Position numbers and translations under genes: made by a program. From Rhizobium sp. CFBP 8762 (GTDB lineage Bacteria > Pseudomonadota > Alphaproteobacteria > Rhizobiales > Rhizobiaceae), in the NCBI RefSeq assembly GCF_014841565.1, contig NZ_JACYUD010000002.1:1-64000 (forward strand): a stretch of 64,000 nucleotides of DNA. The letters are read 5' to 3'. Of the stretch, positions 55,076 through 63,553 are shown one piece after another; the stretch's first letter is position 1, and every line of letters starts with the position of its first letter. The notes beneath the pieces were generated by a model that had not been told where the DNA came from, made no database searches, and was given only the letters and a program-made list of their open reading frames with translations.

Positions 55076-55270
55076 GTGAAACGAAGAAGACACTGGGCGG
55101 TTTGGCTTCTCATTCTGCCGTTTATCGGCCTTTTGTGTGTGCCGTTTTACAATCGCCACGATCCCGTGATTTTCGGCTTTCCGTTCTTCTACTGGTATCA
55201 GTTGGCGTGGGTGCCGATCACCGCGTTTCTCACGTATCTCGCCTATCGGAGCGTTCGCCATGACGTCTGA
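55076..55270 (+). CDS. DUF3311 small membrane protein
   Basis: 64-aa protein with two membrane segments (WAVWLLILPFIGLLCVPFYN and FYWYQLAWVPITAFLTYLAY). DUF3311 members sit directly before sodium/solute symporters and probably act as a small subunit. GTG 55076 has GGGAGGGGG upstream. It overlaps the symporter gene by 11 nt. Confidence 0.85.
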   Translation: MKRRRHWAVWLLILPFIGLLCVPFYNRHDPVIFGFPFFYWYQLAWVPITAFLTYLAYRSVRHDV

Positions 55271-56759
55271 TGCCGCCGCTCCTGCAACTGACTGGACGGC
55301 GCTGTCCGTCTGCCTGTTTTTCTTCGCTCTCGTTACCGTCCTTGGCTTTGTGGCATCCCGGTGGAAGCGCCCGCAAACCATGGACCACATTGATGAATGG
55401 GGCCTCGGCGGACGCCAGTTCGGCACCTGGATTACATGGTTTCTGGTGGGTGGAGATTTTTACACCGCCTATACGGTCATCGCTGTGCCCGCATTGGTCT
55501 ATGCCGTCGGTGCCTATGGCTTCTTCGCCCTGCCCTACACCATCATCGTGTATCCCATCGTGTTCATGATCATGCCTTTGCTGTGGCAACGGGCGAAAGA
55601 TCACGGCTATGTAACGGCCGGTGACGTGGTCCACGGCATTTACGGCTCACGCGGGCTTGAACTGGCTGTTGCGGCAACGGGGGTCATCGCCACCATGCCC
55701 TACATTGCCCTGCAACTTGTCGGCATGGCAGCAGTCTTGAAGGCCTTGGGGTTGACGGGTGAACTCCCCATGGTGATCGCCTTTGTCATTCTGGCGCTCT
55801 ACACCTATTCGTCCGGGTTGCGGGCACCAGCACTGATTGCGTTCGTCAAAGACATTATGATCTATATCGTGATCATCGTGGCGGTCGGCATTATTCCCTA
55901 CAAGCTTGGTGGCTACGCCAATATATTTGCCTCCGCTGAAGCGGCCTTTGCTACGAAGGGGGCCGGCAACACCCTCGTCAACGATAATATGGTCGTTGCC
56001 TATGCGACCCTGGCGCTCGGTTCCGCATTGGCTGCGTTTATGTATCCGCACACGCTGACCGGGATTTTTGCGTCGAACGGAAAAAACACAATCCGTAAAA
56101 ATGCGGTCTTGCTGCCAGCCTATACCCTGCTGCTCGGTTTGATCGCGCTTTTGGGCTATATGGGGCATGCTGCCGGTTTGAAGGTCGAGAACAACAACGA
56201 CATCGTTCCCGCTCTCTTTCAAAGCTTGTTTCCCAGTTGGTTTACGGGCTTCGCATTTGCCGCCATCGCCATTGGCGCGCTCGTTCCCGCAGCCGTCATG
56301 AGTATTGGGGCAGCCAATCTTTTCACGCGCAATTTCTGGAAAGCTTACGTCAATCCCAATGTCAGCAACGCTGGAGAGGCGCAGGTTGCCAAGATCACAT
56401 CGCTTGTCGTGAAGGTCGGTGCCCTGTTGGTCATCACGTTCCTGCCCACGCAGTTTGCGCTCGATCTGCAACTGCTCGGAGGTATTTGGATTATCCAGAC
56501 TCTTCCTGCGCTTGTGTTCGGGCTGTATACAAACTGGTTCCGCGCGCGTGGACTCCTCACAGGCTGGTTTTTCGGCTTCGGAATTGGCACGTTTCTGGTT
56601 TGGGGGAACGGCTGGAAACCCTTGCAGTCGTTCCATTTCGGTGAGACATCATTCAGCGTCTACATCGGCCTCATTGCGCTGGCGATCAACATTGCAGTCG
56701 CGGTTCTTGTCAACGCCGCAACGCCAGAGCGATCCACTCGTAGTGCAGTTCATTCGTAG
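55260..56759 (+). CDS. mctP: Sodium:solute symporter, monocarboxylate permease MctP
   Basis: 499-aa SSS-family transporter with about 13 membrane segments. The family features WFLVGGDFYTAYT and GFAFAAIAIGALVPAAVMSIGAANLFTRNFW are present. In Rhizobium MctP carries lactate, pyruvate, propionate and alanine. The overlap with a DUF3311 gene is the usual pair. No regulator (mctRS) is visible here. Confidence 0.88.
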   Translation: MTSDAAAPATDWTALSVCLFFFALVTVLGFVASRWKRPQTMDHIDEWGLGGRQFGTWITWFLVGGDFYTAYTVIAVPALVYAVGAYGFFALPYTIIVYPIVFMIMPLLWQRAKDHGYVTAGDVVHGIYGSRGLELAVAATGVIATMPYIALQLVGMAAVLKALGLTGELPMVIAFVILALYTYSSGLRAPALIAFVKDIMIYIVIIVAVGIIPYKLGGYANIFASAEAAFATKGAGNTLVNDNMVVAYATLALGSALAAFMYPHTLTGIFASNGKNTIRKNAVLLPAYTLLLGLIALLGYMGHAAGLKVENNNDIVPALFQSLFPSWFTGFAFAAIAIGALVPAAVMSIGAANLFTRNFWKAYVNPNVSNAGEAQVAKITSLVVKVGALLVITFLPTQFALDLQLLGGIWIIQTLPALVFGLYTNWFRARGLLTGWFFGFGIGTFLVWGNGWKPLQSFHFGETSFSVYIGLIALAINIAVAVLVNAATPERSTRSAVHS

Positions 56760-56861
56760 AACGACTTGTGCCAACGACGATTTGCGAAGAGAGCGCCGCG
56801 ATCTCGCGCGGCCACGACATTGATATAAATGACACAAACAAAGCACTATGTTCTGAAAAGC

Positions 56862-56898
56862 AAAAAGCCTGCCGCGGGAGGAGGTGCGGCAGGCTTTT
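56862..56898 (-). terminator. Rho-independent terminator of the small RNA
   Basis: A perfect stem, AAAAGCCTGCCGC with GCGGCAGGCTTTT, closes on a 10-nt loop that is itself a CCTCCTCCC motif. On the minus strand it runs into TTTTTGCTTTTC. On the plus strand only four T follow, so it may also weakly end the mctP message, 103 nt after that gene. Confidence 0.88.
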
Positions 56899-57030
56899 AA
56901 AACTTGATCAACAGCTGGGAGGAGGATCGCTGCTGATCTGGTATCAACGACGCTGGGAGGAGGAGTGCGCCGTCGACAATCTCGAAGATCAGCGGGAGGA
57001 GGTGCATCACTTCGATGATTTGAATATAAA
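56862..57030 (-). ncRNA. Small RNA with four CCTCCTCCC loops (alpha-r14/NfeR1-like)
   Basis: On the minus strand CCTCCTCCC occurs four times (56994-57002, 56955-56963, 56917-56925, 56876-56884), spaced 38-41 nt. Each lies between complementary arms, clearest as GATCAGCAGC/GCTGTTGATC around the third copy and CGACG/CGTCG around the second; the fourth is the loop of a strong terminator. The rhizobial alpha-r14 (NfeR1) RNAs are known for repeated anti-Shine-Dalgarno CCUCCUCCC loops that pair with mRNA ribosome sites. The 5' end is a guess (TATATT lies at 57022-57027 on the minus strand). No ORF fits the region. Confidence 0.78.
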
Positions 57031-57191
57031 TCAAAACTGCTGAAAGCATAGGCACAATGCGACAGTGCTGCCATGCGTGCAATGCATAGGTCTCGTTGCT
57101 CCGTTTTATGAACAGTTGCACACGCAAGCGCATCGCTTACTGCGTCGACGTCCGACTCAACGTTATGCGATTAAATTATCGGGGCGGAGCT

Positions 57192-57878
57192 TCAGCTGGA
57201 TTTTGCTGGCCATATCGAGACTTTCGCGCCGATCACGCTTTTGTCGATTTGAAACAGTCTGATCCGGGATTGTCCACCCAGAAGGCACAGGTACACACCA
57301 AGTTCCGCCAGCTCTTCGCTTACCTGTGCAGCGCCTGAGGTCCAACTCCCAAACAATCCATAATGACGCTCGGCAGCCGTCAGCATGATCAAGCACCCTG
57401 CCATGAGTACAAGCTCGGCCCACGGCATGGCCCGCTCCTTCATCATGTCAAAGATGCTGCGCCAGCCTTTGTTCAGCAGAAAGATACCAGCAGACAGCGT
57501 GATTACGAGAGCTAAAAACGGATAGACATAGGGCTTGTACCAGAGGACCGACGACGAGTACCACGGCCCGATGTCCGTCATATCAAGCGGAGCGCGCAAT
57601 ACAGCACCCCAACTGAGTTCGCGCCCGATGCAAAGCACCCACAACGGTGCAATGGCAAGCCAGACCCAATTATCCAGCAGGTCCTGGCCCGAGACATACC
57701 AACTCACTGCGAGAAACAGTCCCAGAAACAGGACCACGTCCTGCGTGAGTTCTATTGGTCCATTCTCCCACCCAAACCACTCTGGCAGCAAATAGCCTAA
57801 AGGGATTGCAGCGATTAAAAAGAAAACAGCAACGCATCGCTGAGCAAATAATGCCCTGCTTACACCAGAATGATACAT
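57192..57878 (-). CDS. Hypothetical membrane protein (228 aa)
   Basis: Unrecognised inner-membrane protein with about six to seven predicted segments and short polar loops; landmarks are LLPEWFGWENGPIELTQD, CIGRELSWG and a C-terminal basic tail. The conserved-looking polar residues within segments (GRELSW, AAERHYGLFGS) hint at an enzyme or a polysaccharide-related membrane protein. It follows the O-antigen ligase gene on the same strand, after an AT-rich palindrome. Confidence 0.65.
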   Translation of the reverse strand: MYHSGVSRALFAQRCVAVFFLIAAIPLGYLLPEWFGWENGPIELTQDVVLFLGLFLAVSWYVSGQDLLDNWVWLAIAPLWVLCIGRELSWGAVLRAPLDMTDIGPWYSSSVLWYKPYVYPFLALVITLSAGIFLLNKGWRSIFDMMKERAMPWAELVLMAGCLIMLTAAERHYGLFGSWTSGAAQVSEELAELGVYLCLLGGQSRIRLFQIDKSVIGAKVSIWPAKSS

Positions 57879-57905
57879 AAATTACACCTCGGCGCTGAGT
57901 GCGCC

Positions 57906-57940
57906 TAAAAATATGAGCAAATAAATACCTCATATTTTTA
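57906..57940. promoter_or_regulatory. AT-rich perfect inverted repeat
   Basis: TAAAAATATGAG (57906-57917) and CTCATATTTTTA (57929-57940) form a 12-bp perfect inverted repeat with an 11-nt centre. It lies between two same-strand genes. It is too AT-rich for a typical terminator stem, so an operator or nucleoid-protein site is more likely. Confidence 0.4.
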
Positions 57941-57956
57941 ATAGGTCAACTAATGT

Positions 57957-59300
57957 TCAGTTTACCAAAGTTGGCTCGGCTGTTTGGGACGGTTGTTGCG
58001 CGGTCTGCATTTTTATAGCGCAGAAGAAGGCAAATGCCCCGGTCAGAACGAAAAAAGCTTCGCCAATTGCCAGCCGATTGTTGGAGTTGCTGCCGATGGT
58101 GACCAGGAAATAAAAAATGGAAATCCAGTAGCATGTCCACGCACTTCGGCTGATCAAACCCCGGCGGTAGCATGCCCGTACCTGATTGAGGAATCCGATC
58201 AGGATGATATCAAACACGACAAGTCCAAACAGCCCGTGCCTCACGAGTATTTCGAGATAGGCATTGTGCATCAGCGTGAAGCCAACGGATGCATATTGCG
58301 TTTGGTCCCAAAGGCGAATCCAGCTGTTACCGTGACCGACCCATGGAGCAGCGGAAAACAGCTCCCACGCATTGGACCAGATCTGCAGCCGCGCGTTCAT
58401 GGAGAACGGGACGTCCGGCGATCGAATCGCTTCGGTCAAGCGTTGGCCAACGGCTTCTCCCGTCGCAATATCCTCAACAATATCAATGGCGGAAACGGCA
58501 GTCGGCCCTGCCGTATGCCACATATTGTCTCGGGACACCGACACACCAATAACCATAACGGCAACGAAGCCACCCGCCAGCGCCACGCCGACCCTTCGGC
58601 TAACACGGATGTGAGTCATGGCCGAGATCGCGATCAAAGGGATGGCCAGTGCCATGGCAAGCCAGACACCTTTGGATTTTGAACCGAAAATATTAAACAG
58701 GCAGAGAATCTGGATCAGTGGCGAGATGGCGCAGGCCACCTTTCCCATCCAGCTGGCGTTGATCCCCCGTGAGATCCAATACATCAGCCAGTAGAAGGCG
58801 CCAATTGTGAGAAAGCCGCAAGCGACAGCCCCGTGGATCTGATTTTTATGCAGAAGCGGCGTAACGTTAACACCGGTTATGATCGTTCTGTATTGGGTGG
58901 TGACCAGCAAACACATAAGGGTCACGATGAAAAAAATGGAAATTGTTTCCGCCAGACGGTGGCGTACTTGATACAGGGCGACGCCTAGAATGGGAAAAAA
59001 CATAGGAAATACATAGAGCCATTCCGACGAGCCCTTGTCATGCAGCGGCGTCATCGCCAAAAGCCAGACAAAGCGGGTGAAGGCATACAAGCCCCACCCC
59101 ATACACAACCAAGCCAGCCAATTGACCCGGACGAAAGCAAGCTCACGCCGAAAAGCAGCGCTGCCCAGTGCCGCCAGCAGCAGCATCGCATAGCGATACG
59201 CATCGCTTTCCACCAAAGCAGCGGACAGGATGACAGCCCACAGGAAACACATCGCAGCCATTGTTCCATGGACACGTGTTCTAATGCCGGTTTTGACCAT
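57957..59300 (-). CDS. O-antigen ligase/polymerase family membrane protein (WaaL/Wzy-like)
   Basis: 447-aa membrane protein with about ten to eleven segments and one large periplasmic loop between the late segments, where the Wzy_C-like motif GHGNSWIRLWDQTQ and LMHNAYLEILVRHGLFGLVVF sits with the His important in ligases. Members join or polymerise O-antigen or exopolysaccharide units at the periplasmic face. ATG 59300 is preferred: it lies 4 nt after the glycosyltransferase stop. An open frame extends to 59372 inside that gene. Confidence 0.82.
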   Translation of the reverse strand: MVKTGIRTRVHGTMAAMCFLWAVILSAALVESDAYRYAMLLLAALGSAAFRRELAFVRVNWLAWLCMGWGLYAFTRFVWLLAMTPLHDKGSSEWLYVFPMFFPILGVALYQVRHRLAETISIFFIVTLMCLLVTTQYRTIITGVNVTPLLHKNQIHGAVACGFLTIGAFYWLMYWISRGINASWMGKVACAISPLIQILCLFNIFGSKSKGVWLAMALAIPLIAISAMTHIRVSRRVGVALAGGFVAVMVIGVSVSRDNMWHTAGPTAVSAIDIVEDIATGEAVGQRLTEAIRSPDVPFSMNARLQIWSNAWELFSAAPWVGHGNSWIRLWDQTQYASVGFTLMHNAYLEILVRHGLFGLVVFDIILIGFLNQVRACYRRGLISRSAWTCYWISIFYFLVTIGSNSNNRLAIGEAFFVLTGAFAFFCAIKMQTAQQPSQTAEPTLVN

Positions 59301-59304
59301 ACAT

Positions 59305-60051
59305 TCACATCCTGAGCGCGTAAGCGATCCGACAGAGATAATCGCGAGCGCGAAACAGGTGTGTCGTAACACGCTTAAGGCGAGGAATCTTGGTTTTTCG
59401 ATATTGTGACGAGTTTCCGATGGCCGTATCCCGTCGGTAAGGCCCCAGTGTGGTCACGTTGTGCTGGACGGTGAACGTTTCCACGCCGGTCTCCCAACCG
59501 CGCTCCAGCGCTATGTCGTAAGGTAGTTTCATGGTTGCAATGGCGCTCAGCAACGATGCAGCGCCTGTTCGTGTTACATAATAGCAGGCAGCAGAACCTT
59601 GCGGACCATGCAGGCAGCGCCCTACCCTGTCGCCCAACGTGGTTTTCAGCTTTTGACGAAACCCGCGCGCGCGATTGTTGAGCAGCTTGACAATGCCGGC
59701 TTGCGGCAGGGCATCATGGATCGCCAAGGCACGATCTATAATATCCGGCCTTAGTTCTGCATCGTCTTCCATGACGATAGCGATCTCAACCTCTTTAGGT
59801 GTTTGTAGAAAAGCCTGCATAACGTTCAGATGGCTGCGGTAGCACCCGTATTCTCCCGGCATCATGACATGACCGTGCAAACGAAGAAAACTGGCTGTAT
59901 CGGTATCGATACGGTCTTCCACCGGAACACATGCGCCGTCGACGGCGGGAATACGTGTTAATGGTAAACCCATTTGCTGGGCCATTGTACTGACTCGTTG
60001 CCAGCGCTTTTCGGAGCGATCAAGATTGATAATGTATATATTCGCTCGCAA
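59305..60051 (-). CDS. Glycosyltransferase family 25 (LPS biosynthesis)
   Basis: 248-aa cytoplasmic glycosyltransferase of family 25. It opens with NIYIINLDRSEKRWQRV, and has the LTRIPAVDG, GCYRSHLNVMQAFL and EIAIVMEDDAELRPD segments, the last giving the acidic metal-binding triplet. Family members add galactose or glucose to lipooligosaccharide. The start is taken as TTG 60051, with AAGGTGAG 6 nt upstream, rather than TTG 60078. It is first in a three-gene surface-polysaccharide group. Confidence 0.82.
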   Translation of the reverse strand: MRANIYIINLDRSEKRWQRVSTMAQQMGLPLTRIPAVDGACVPVEDRIDTDTASFLRLHGHVMMPGEYGCYRSHLNVMQAFLQTPKEVEIAIVMEDDAELRPDIIDRALAIHDALPQAGIVKLLNNRARGFRQKLKTTLGDRVGRCLHGPQGSAACYYVTRTGAASLLSAIATMKLPYDIALERGWETGVETFTVQHNVTTLGPYRRDTAIGNSSQYRKTKIPRLKRVTTHLFRARDYLCRIAYALRM

Positions 60052-60413
60052 AGACGACTCACCTTGTTCCGATTGCAATTGCGTCGTTCCAAACGCGTAC
60101 TAGATCATATGCGGCAAAACGAATTAACAAATAAGTCCACTGTGTGCTAAGCGACGGTTACATTCAATATGCGGAATATTTCATAGAGTTATTTCAGTCA
60201 CAGAAGTGACTGGCGTCTATATACAAGTAAATTAGCCACATCTACCCCCCAAGATCGGGGGGAACCGTCGGAGACCCGCTTAAAACGTTTTTTGCGAGTT
60301 GGTATTTGAAAAGCTCTGTCATACGATACGGAGCCGATGGACGGATGAACCTCCAATCGACCGCAAGCGCCCGGTTGAGTGACGGCATGGTGGCGACGAG
60401 GGACTGAACCCAT
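60052..60413. other. Divergent intergenic region with two hairpins
   Basis: No gene is convincing here. It should hold the divergent promoters of the GT25 and transglutaminase genes. Two perfect inverted repeats are visible: CAGTCAC/GTGACTG (60195-60201, 60206-60212) and CCCCCC/GGGGGG (60245-60250, 60257-60262). The second is followed 25 nt later by a T6 run. Confidence 0.5.
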
Positions 60414-61259
60414 ATGCTAATTCGCTACGGCTATGACATTACCGTTTACTGCTATGGGCCGACGCCTATGGTGACGCAGCTTGCACCGCGACGGGAACGC
60501 GCAGCGGATGTGCGCTCACCGGATGTCATCGTGACCAATCCGCCCATTGAAACGACGACCTATCTCGATCTTTTCGGCAACACATGTCGCCGTTTCATCG
60601 CCCCCGCTGGCCGTTTGCAAATCTGGGGCGATGGCAGCATGGAAGACAGCGGCGAGTTGGACCCCTTCCACCCGGAAGCACAGGAAGTGCCCGTCGGTGA
60701 TCTGCCCGATGAGTGCCTTCTTTACCTGACGGGCAGCCGCTATTGCGAGACCGATCGGTTGAGCCAGATTGCGTGGGATCTATTCGGGCAAATTGCACCC
60801 GGCTGGGGGCGCGTTCAGGCCATTTGCGATTTCGTCAATCAACATATCACGTTCAGCTATCAGAATGCCCGCTCAACCCGCACGGCACTGGATGCCTATC
60901 AGGAGCAGATCGGCGTATGCCGGGATTTTGCCCATCTGGCCATTGCGTTTTGCCGGTGCCTGAACATTCCGGCCCGTTACGTCAATGGCCATCTGGGTGA
61001 CATCGGCGTGCCGTTGTTGAACCCGATGGACTATAGCGCGTGGATGGAAGTGTATCTCGGTGGTCAGTGGCACACATTCGATCCGCGCAACAACAAGCGT
61101 CGAATCGGTCGTATCGTCGTCGCCTATGGTCGCGATGCGGCGGATGTTCCGCTGATCATCTCATTTGGACCCCATGATCTGACCAATTTCCGGGTGTGGA
61201 CCTACGAGATCAACGAGGACATCGAACCGACCCATCAGGGCTCGGAACCTCCGTTGTAA
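60414..61259 (+). CDS. Transglutaminase-like protein with a Ser in place of the catalytic His
   Basis: 281-aa protein of the bacterial transglutaminase-like (cysteine peptidase) family. An N-terminal beta domain (YGYDITVYCYGPTPMVTQL) precedes the core, with Cys169 (GVCRDFAHL) and Asp223 (HTFDPRN). Where the family usually has HAW, this one has Ser208 (DYSAWMEVYL), so the Cys-His-Asp triad is incomplete. This variant may be fixed in a subfamily. The 3' end overlaps the convergent second transglutaminase gene by 50 nt. Confidence 0.83.
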   Translation: MLIRYGYDITVYCYGPTPMVTQLAPRRERAADVRSPDVIVTNPPIETTTYLDLFGNTCRRFIAPAGRLQIWGDGSMEDSGELDPFHPEAQEVPVGDLPDECLLYLTGSRYCETDRLSQIAWDLFGQIAPGWGRVQAICDFVNQHITFSYQNARSTRTALDAYQEQIGVCRDFAHLAIAFCRCLNIPARYVNGHLGDIGVPLLNPMDYSAWMEVYLGGQWHTFDPRNNKRRIGRIVVAYGRDAADVPLIISFGPHDLTNFRVWTYEINEDIEPTHQGSEPPL

Positions 61260-62118
61260 CATTCACCTGTACCGACATTCCAGCGTAGTCGCTCGCATCC
61301 CCGCTGTAGCTGCCCGTTAAAGGAGCAGCCTGGCGGGAATGCCTCGCCACCGCCACTCGAATCAGGTCGCGGTTGCCGACAATGCCATTGGTTGGATCGA
61401 ACTCGACCCATCCAGCCCCTGGAAGATAAATCTGGCACCACGCGTGGGTGGACCCGCCCCCGAGGTTGCTTGCCCCGTCCCGGTCCGGCACGTAGATATA
61501 ACCGGTTACAAACCGCGCGGCCAAACCCAGTGCGCGCGCGGCCTCCATCATCAACAGTGCAAAATCACGACAGGTTCCGCGCCGGGCCTGCAACGTCTGC
61601 ACCGGTGTCTGGGTGCCGCTCTCCACCCGTCGGGCATAGACAAACCCCTCGCGAATGGCATAGCACATCGTCATGAGAAGACGTCCGGTCTCGGTTGGCT
61701 GGCCGACCCGAAGAAACTGCCGCGCCCATTTTTCGACCTCGTTCTTGGGGTCGGGGTAATGGCGCTCGATGGTGCGCTCGAGATCAGGCAATTCCTGCAT
61801 GTCGTAAACAAAAGGATAGGTCAGTGCGGCTTCGTCAATCTCGAGCTGCAAGTCTACCTGTGGTGTGTGTTCCAGCCGTATCAAGGTTTCAAATCGCAGT
61901 GTTGTCGCCGGGGTTGTGAAACCCACCAGCGCAACGCAGTTTCCAAAAACATCGTGAATCCAGCGCACATAGGCAGGCTCAGGCTCTACGTTCAGCGTGG
62001 CTTCCAGCAAAAGCTGATCAAAACTGTCGCGCGGCCGGAACATCAGTCGATGCTCACCGAACGAAACCGGCTTTTTATAATGGTATTCCGTGATGTGCCG
62101 AACGGCAAAAATGGTCAT
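61210..62118 (-). CDS. Transglutaminase-like protein with intact triad
   Basis: 302-aa member of the same family, with an N-terminal beta domain (AVRHITEYHYKKPVSFGEHRLMF) and a core with Cys (RRGTCRDFALLMMEAARALG), His (STHAWCQIYLPGAGW) and Asp (EFDPTN), so it should be an active cysteine peptidase or amide-bond enzyme. ATG 62118 fits the family start; the frame is open to 62208 with other possible starts. It overlaps the convergent neighbour by 50 nt at the 3' end. Confidence 0.85.
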   Translation of the reverse strand: MTIFAVRHITEYHYKKPVSFGEHRLMFRPRDSFDQLLLEATLNVEPEPAYVRWIHDVFGNCVALVGFTTPATTLRFETLIRLEHTPQVDLQLEIDEAALTYPFVYDMQELPDLERTIERHYPDPKNEVEKWARQFLRVGQPTETGRLLMTMCYAIREGFVYARRVESGTQTPVQTLQARRGTCRDFALLMMEAARALGLAARFVTGYIYVPDRDGASNLGGGSTHAWCQIYLPGAGWVEFDPTNGIVGNRDLIRVAVARHSRQAAPLTGSYSGDASDYAGMSVQVNVTTEVPSPDGSVRCPR

Positions 62119-62307
62119 GGTACGGGCTGCTTTGCGTTGCCGGCGAGCAATGGCTTGAGGGAGGAAGCGGGTGCGGTTCATACCATGAAATAAAAGTGCG
62201 ACAAACAAAAGTTCGTATCACAGAAGCAGTCGTAAACCTGTCGACATTTAACGCTGCGCCGCGATATCCTATATAAACACAGGATAACCCGAGACAAGGA
62301 GACCTGA

Positions 62308-63222
62308 ATGAGCCGCGATCCCTATGAGATACTGGGCGTAGCGCGGGACGCCACGCAGAAGGATGTGCAGAGTGCGTTTCGCAAACTGGCGAAAAAATAT
62401 CATCCCGATTTGAACCCAGGCGATACCAAAGCGGAAGCACGTTTCAAGGAGATTTCGACAGCAAACGAAATTCTTGGCGACGAGGAAAAGCGCAAACGTT
62501 TCGACCGCGGCGAAATCGATATGGACGGAACCGAACAGGCACCGCGCAGCTACTATCGCGATTATGCCAATGCCGGTTCCAGCCGCAGTGCCTACGGCGA
62601 TGCGAAGGGGTTTTCAAACTTTGGAGACCCGGAAGATATCTTCTCCAGTTTCTTTTCCCGACGTGGAGGCGATGGCGCGTCCTCGCGGGCTAAGGGGCAG
62701 GATCGGCAGTATTCCATGGAGGTGGATTTCATCGACGCGGTAACGGGGACCAAAACACAAATCAAATTGGCAGAAGGCCCCGCCCTCGATATTCAGATTC
62801 CTCCAGGAACGCGGGACGGCCAGACGCTGCGGTTGCGCGGCAAGGGCGACGCAGGTTTCGGTGGTCAGAAAGGCGACGCGCTGATTGACATTCATGTCCG
62901 GCCTCATCGTTTCTACACCCGCGACGGAGATGACATCCGGCTTGATTTGCCAATTAGCCTAGGTGAGGCGGTTCTGGGCGGCAAAATCAGGGTGCCGACG
63001 CCATCTGGCCCGGTCAGCGTGACGCTGCCTGCACATTCCAACAGCGGAAAGGTGCTGAGGTTAAAGGGCAAAGGTGTTCCAAAAGTCAAAGGCGGTAGCG
63101 GGGATGTGTATGTGACGCTGAAGGTAACGCTGCCGGAGAAATCCGACACCGAGCTGTCGGATTTTATCACCCAGTGGCAGGCTGCGCATTCATACGATCC
63201 TCGCAAAGGTATGGGAGAGTGA
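62308..63222 (+). CDS. cbpA: DnaJ-class co-chaperone CbpA
   Basis: 304-aa J-protein. The N-terminal J domain has DPYEILGVARDATQKDVQ and the HPD motif (KKYHPDLNPGD); a Gly/Ser-rich linker follows, then two C-terminal client-binding domains (MEVDFIDAVTGTKTQIKLAEG and DIRLDLPISLGEAVLGGKIRVPTP). There is no zinc finger, as in CbpA. It stimulates DnaK; the next gene, cbpM, is its inhibitor. Confidence 0.9.
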   Translation: MSRDPYEILGVARDATQKDVQSAFRKLAKKYHPDLNPGDTKAEARFKEISTANEILGDEEKRKRFDRGEIDMDGTEQAPRSYYRDYANAGSSRSAYGDAKGFSNFGDPEDIFSSFFSRRGGDGASSRAKGQDRQYSMEVDFIDAVTGTKTQIKLAEGPALDIQIPPGTRDGQTLRLRGKGDAGFGGQKGDALIDIHVRPHRFYTRDGDDIRLDLPISLGEAVLGGKIRVPTPSGPVSVTLPAHSNSGKVLRLKGKGVPKVKGGSGDVYVTLKVTLPEKSDTELSDFITQWQAAHSYDPRKGMGE

Positions 63223-63225
63223 GCG

Positions 63226-63540
63226 ATGAATCGACTGGAATTCTGCGAGTACCTGCATGTTGAACAGGGGATCGTTGATGTCTGGGTTGCGCAGGCGTGG
63301 CTTATCCCGGATATCAGCGGTGGCGAAGCCTTCTTTCGCGATTCGGACCTGGCCCGAGCGCGGCTTATTCTGGACCTGTCCGAGCGTATGGGTCTGAACG
63401 AGCCGGGTGTCGATGTTGTGATGGACTTGGTTGATCAACTGCACAGTCTTCATGCGGTGCTGACAAATATTATATCGGCTATCGAGGTGCAGGAACCCGA
63501 CGTGAAGATCAGCATCCTCCGCCACGCTCGGGAACGCTAG
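63226..63540 (+). CDS. cbpM: Chaperone modulator CbpM
   Basis: 104-aa helical MerR-like protein matching CbpM, which binds the J domain of CbpA and inhibits it: EFCEYLHVEQGIVDVWVAQAWLIP, then DLARARLILDLSERMGLNEPGVDVVMDLVDQLHSL. It starts 3 nt after cbpA, so the pair is co-translated. Confidence 0.85.
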   Translation: MNRLEFCEYLHVEQGIVDVWVAQAWLIPDISGGEAFFRDSDLARARLILDLSERMGLNEPGVDVVMDLVDQLHSLHAVLTNIISAIEVQEPDVKISILRHARER

Positions 63541-63553
63541 CGGTGGTTGACCC

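Noticed and set aside
56876-57002. Four regularly spaced repeats as a CRISPR-like array or tandem repeat
   Set aside because: The repeat unit is only 9 nt and the spacers carry the complementary arms of hairpins, which fits a structured RNA instead.
56876-57002. Plus-strand RNA with four GGGAGGAGG loops
   Set aside because: The terminator has a proper T-run only on the minus strand, and the known family carries the CCUCCUCCC sense.
57163-57423. Short minus-strand frames near 57.1-57.4 kb as separate genes
   Set aside because: They overlap the 228-residue membrane protein gene in other frames and show no protein-like composition.
60198-60413. 71-residue minus-strand open frame in the GT25/transglutaminase spacer
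   Set aside because: It runs across both hairpins, has no ribosome site and looks like random sequence.
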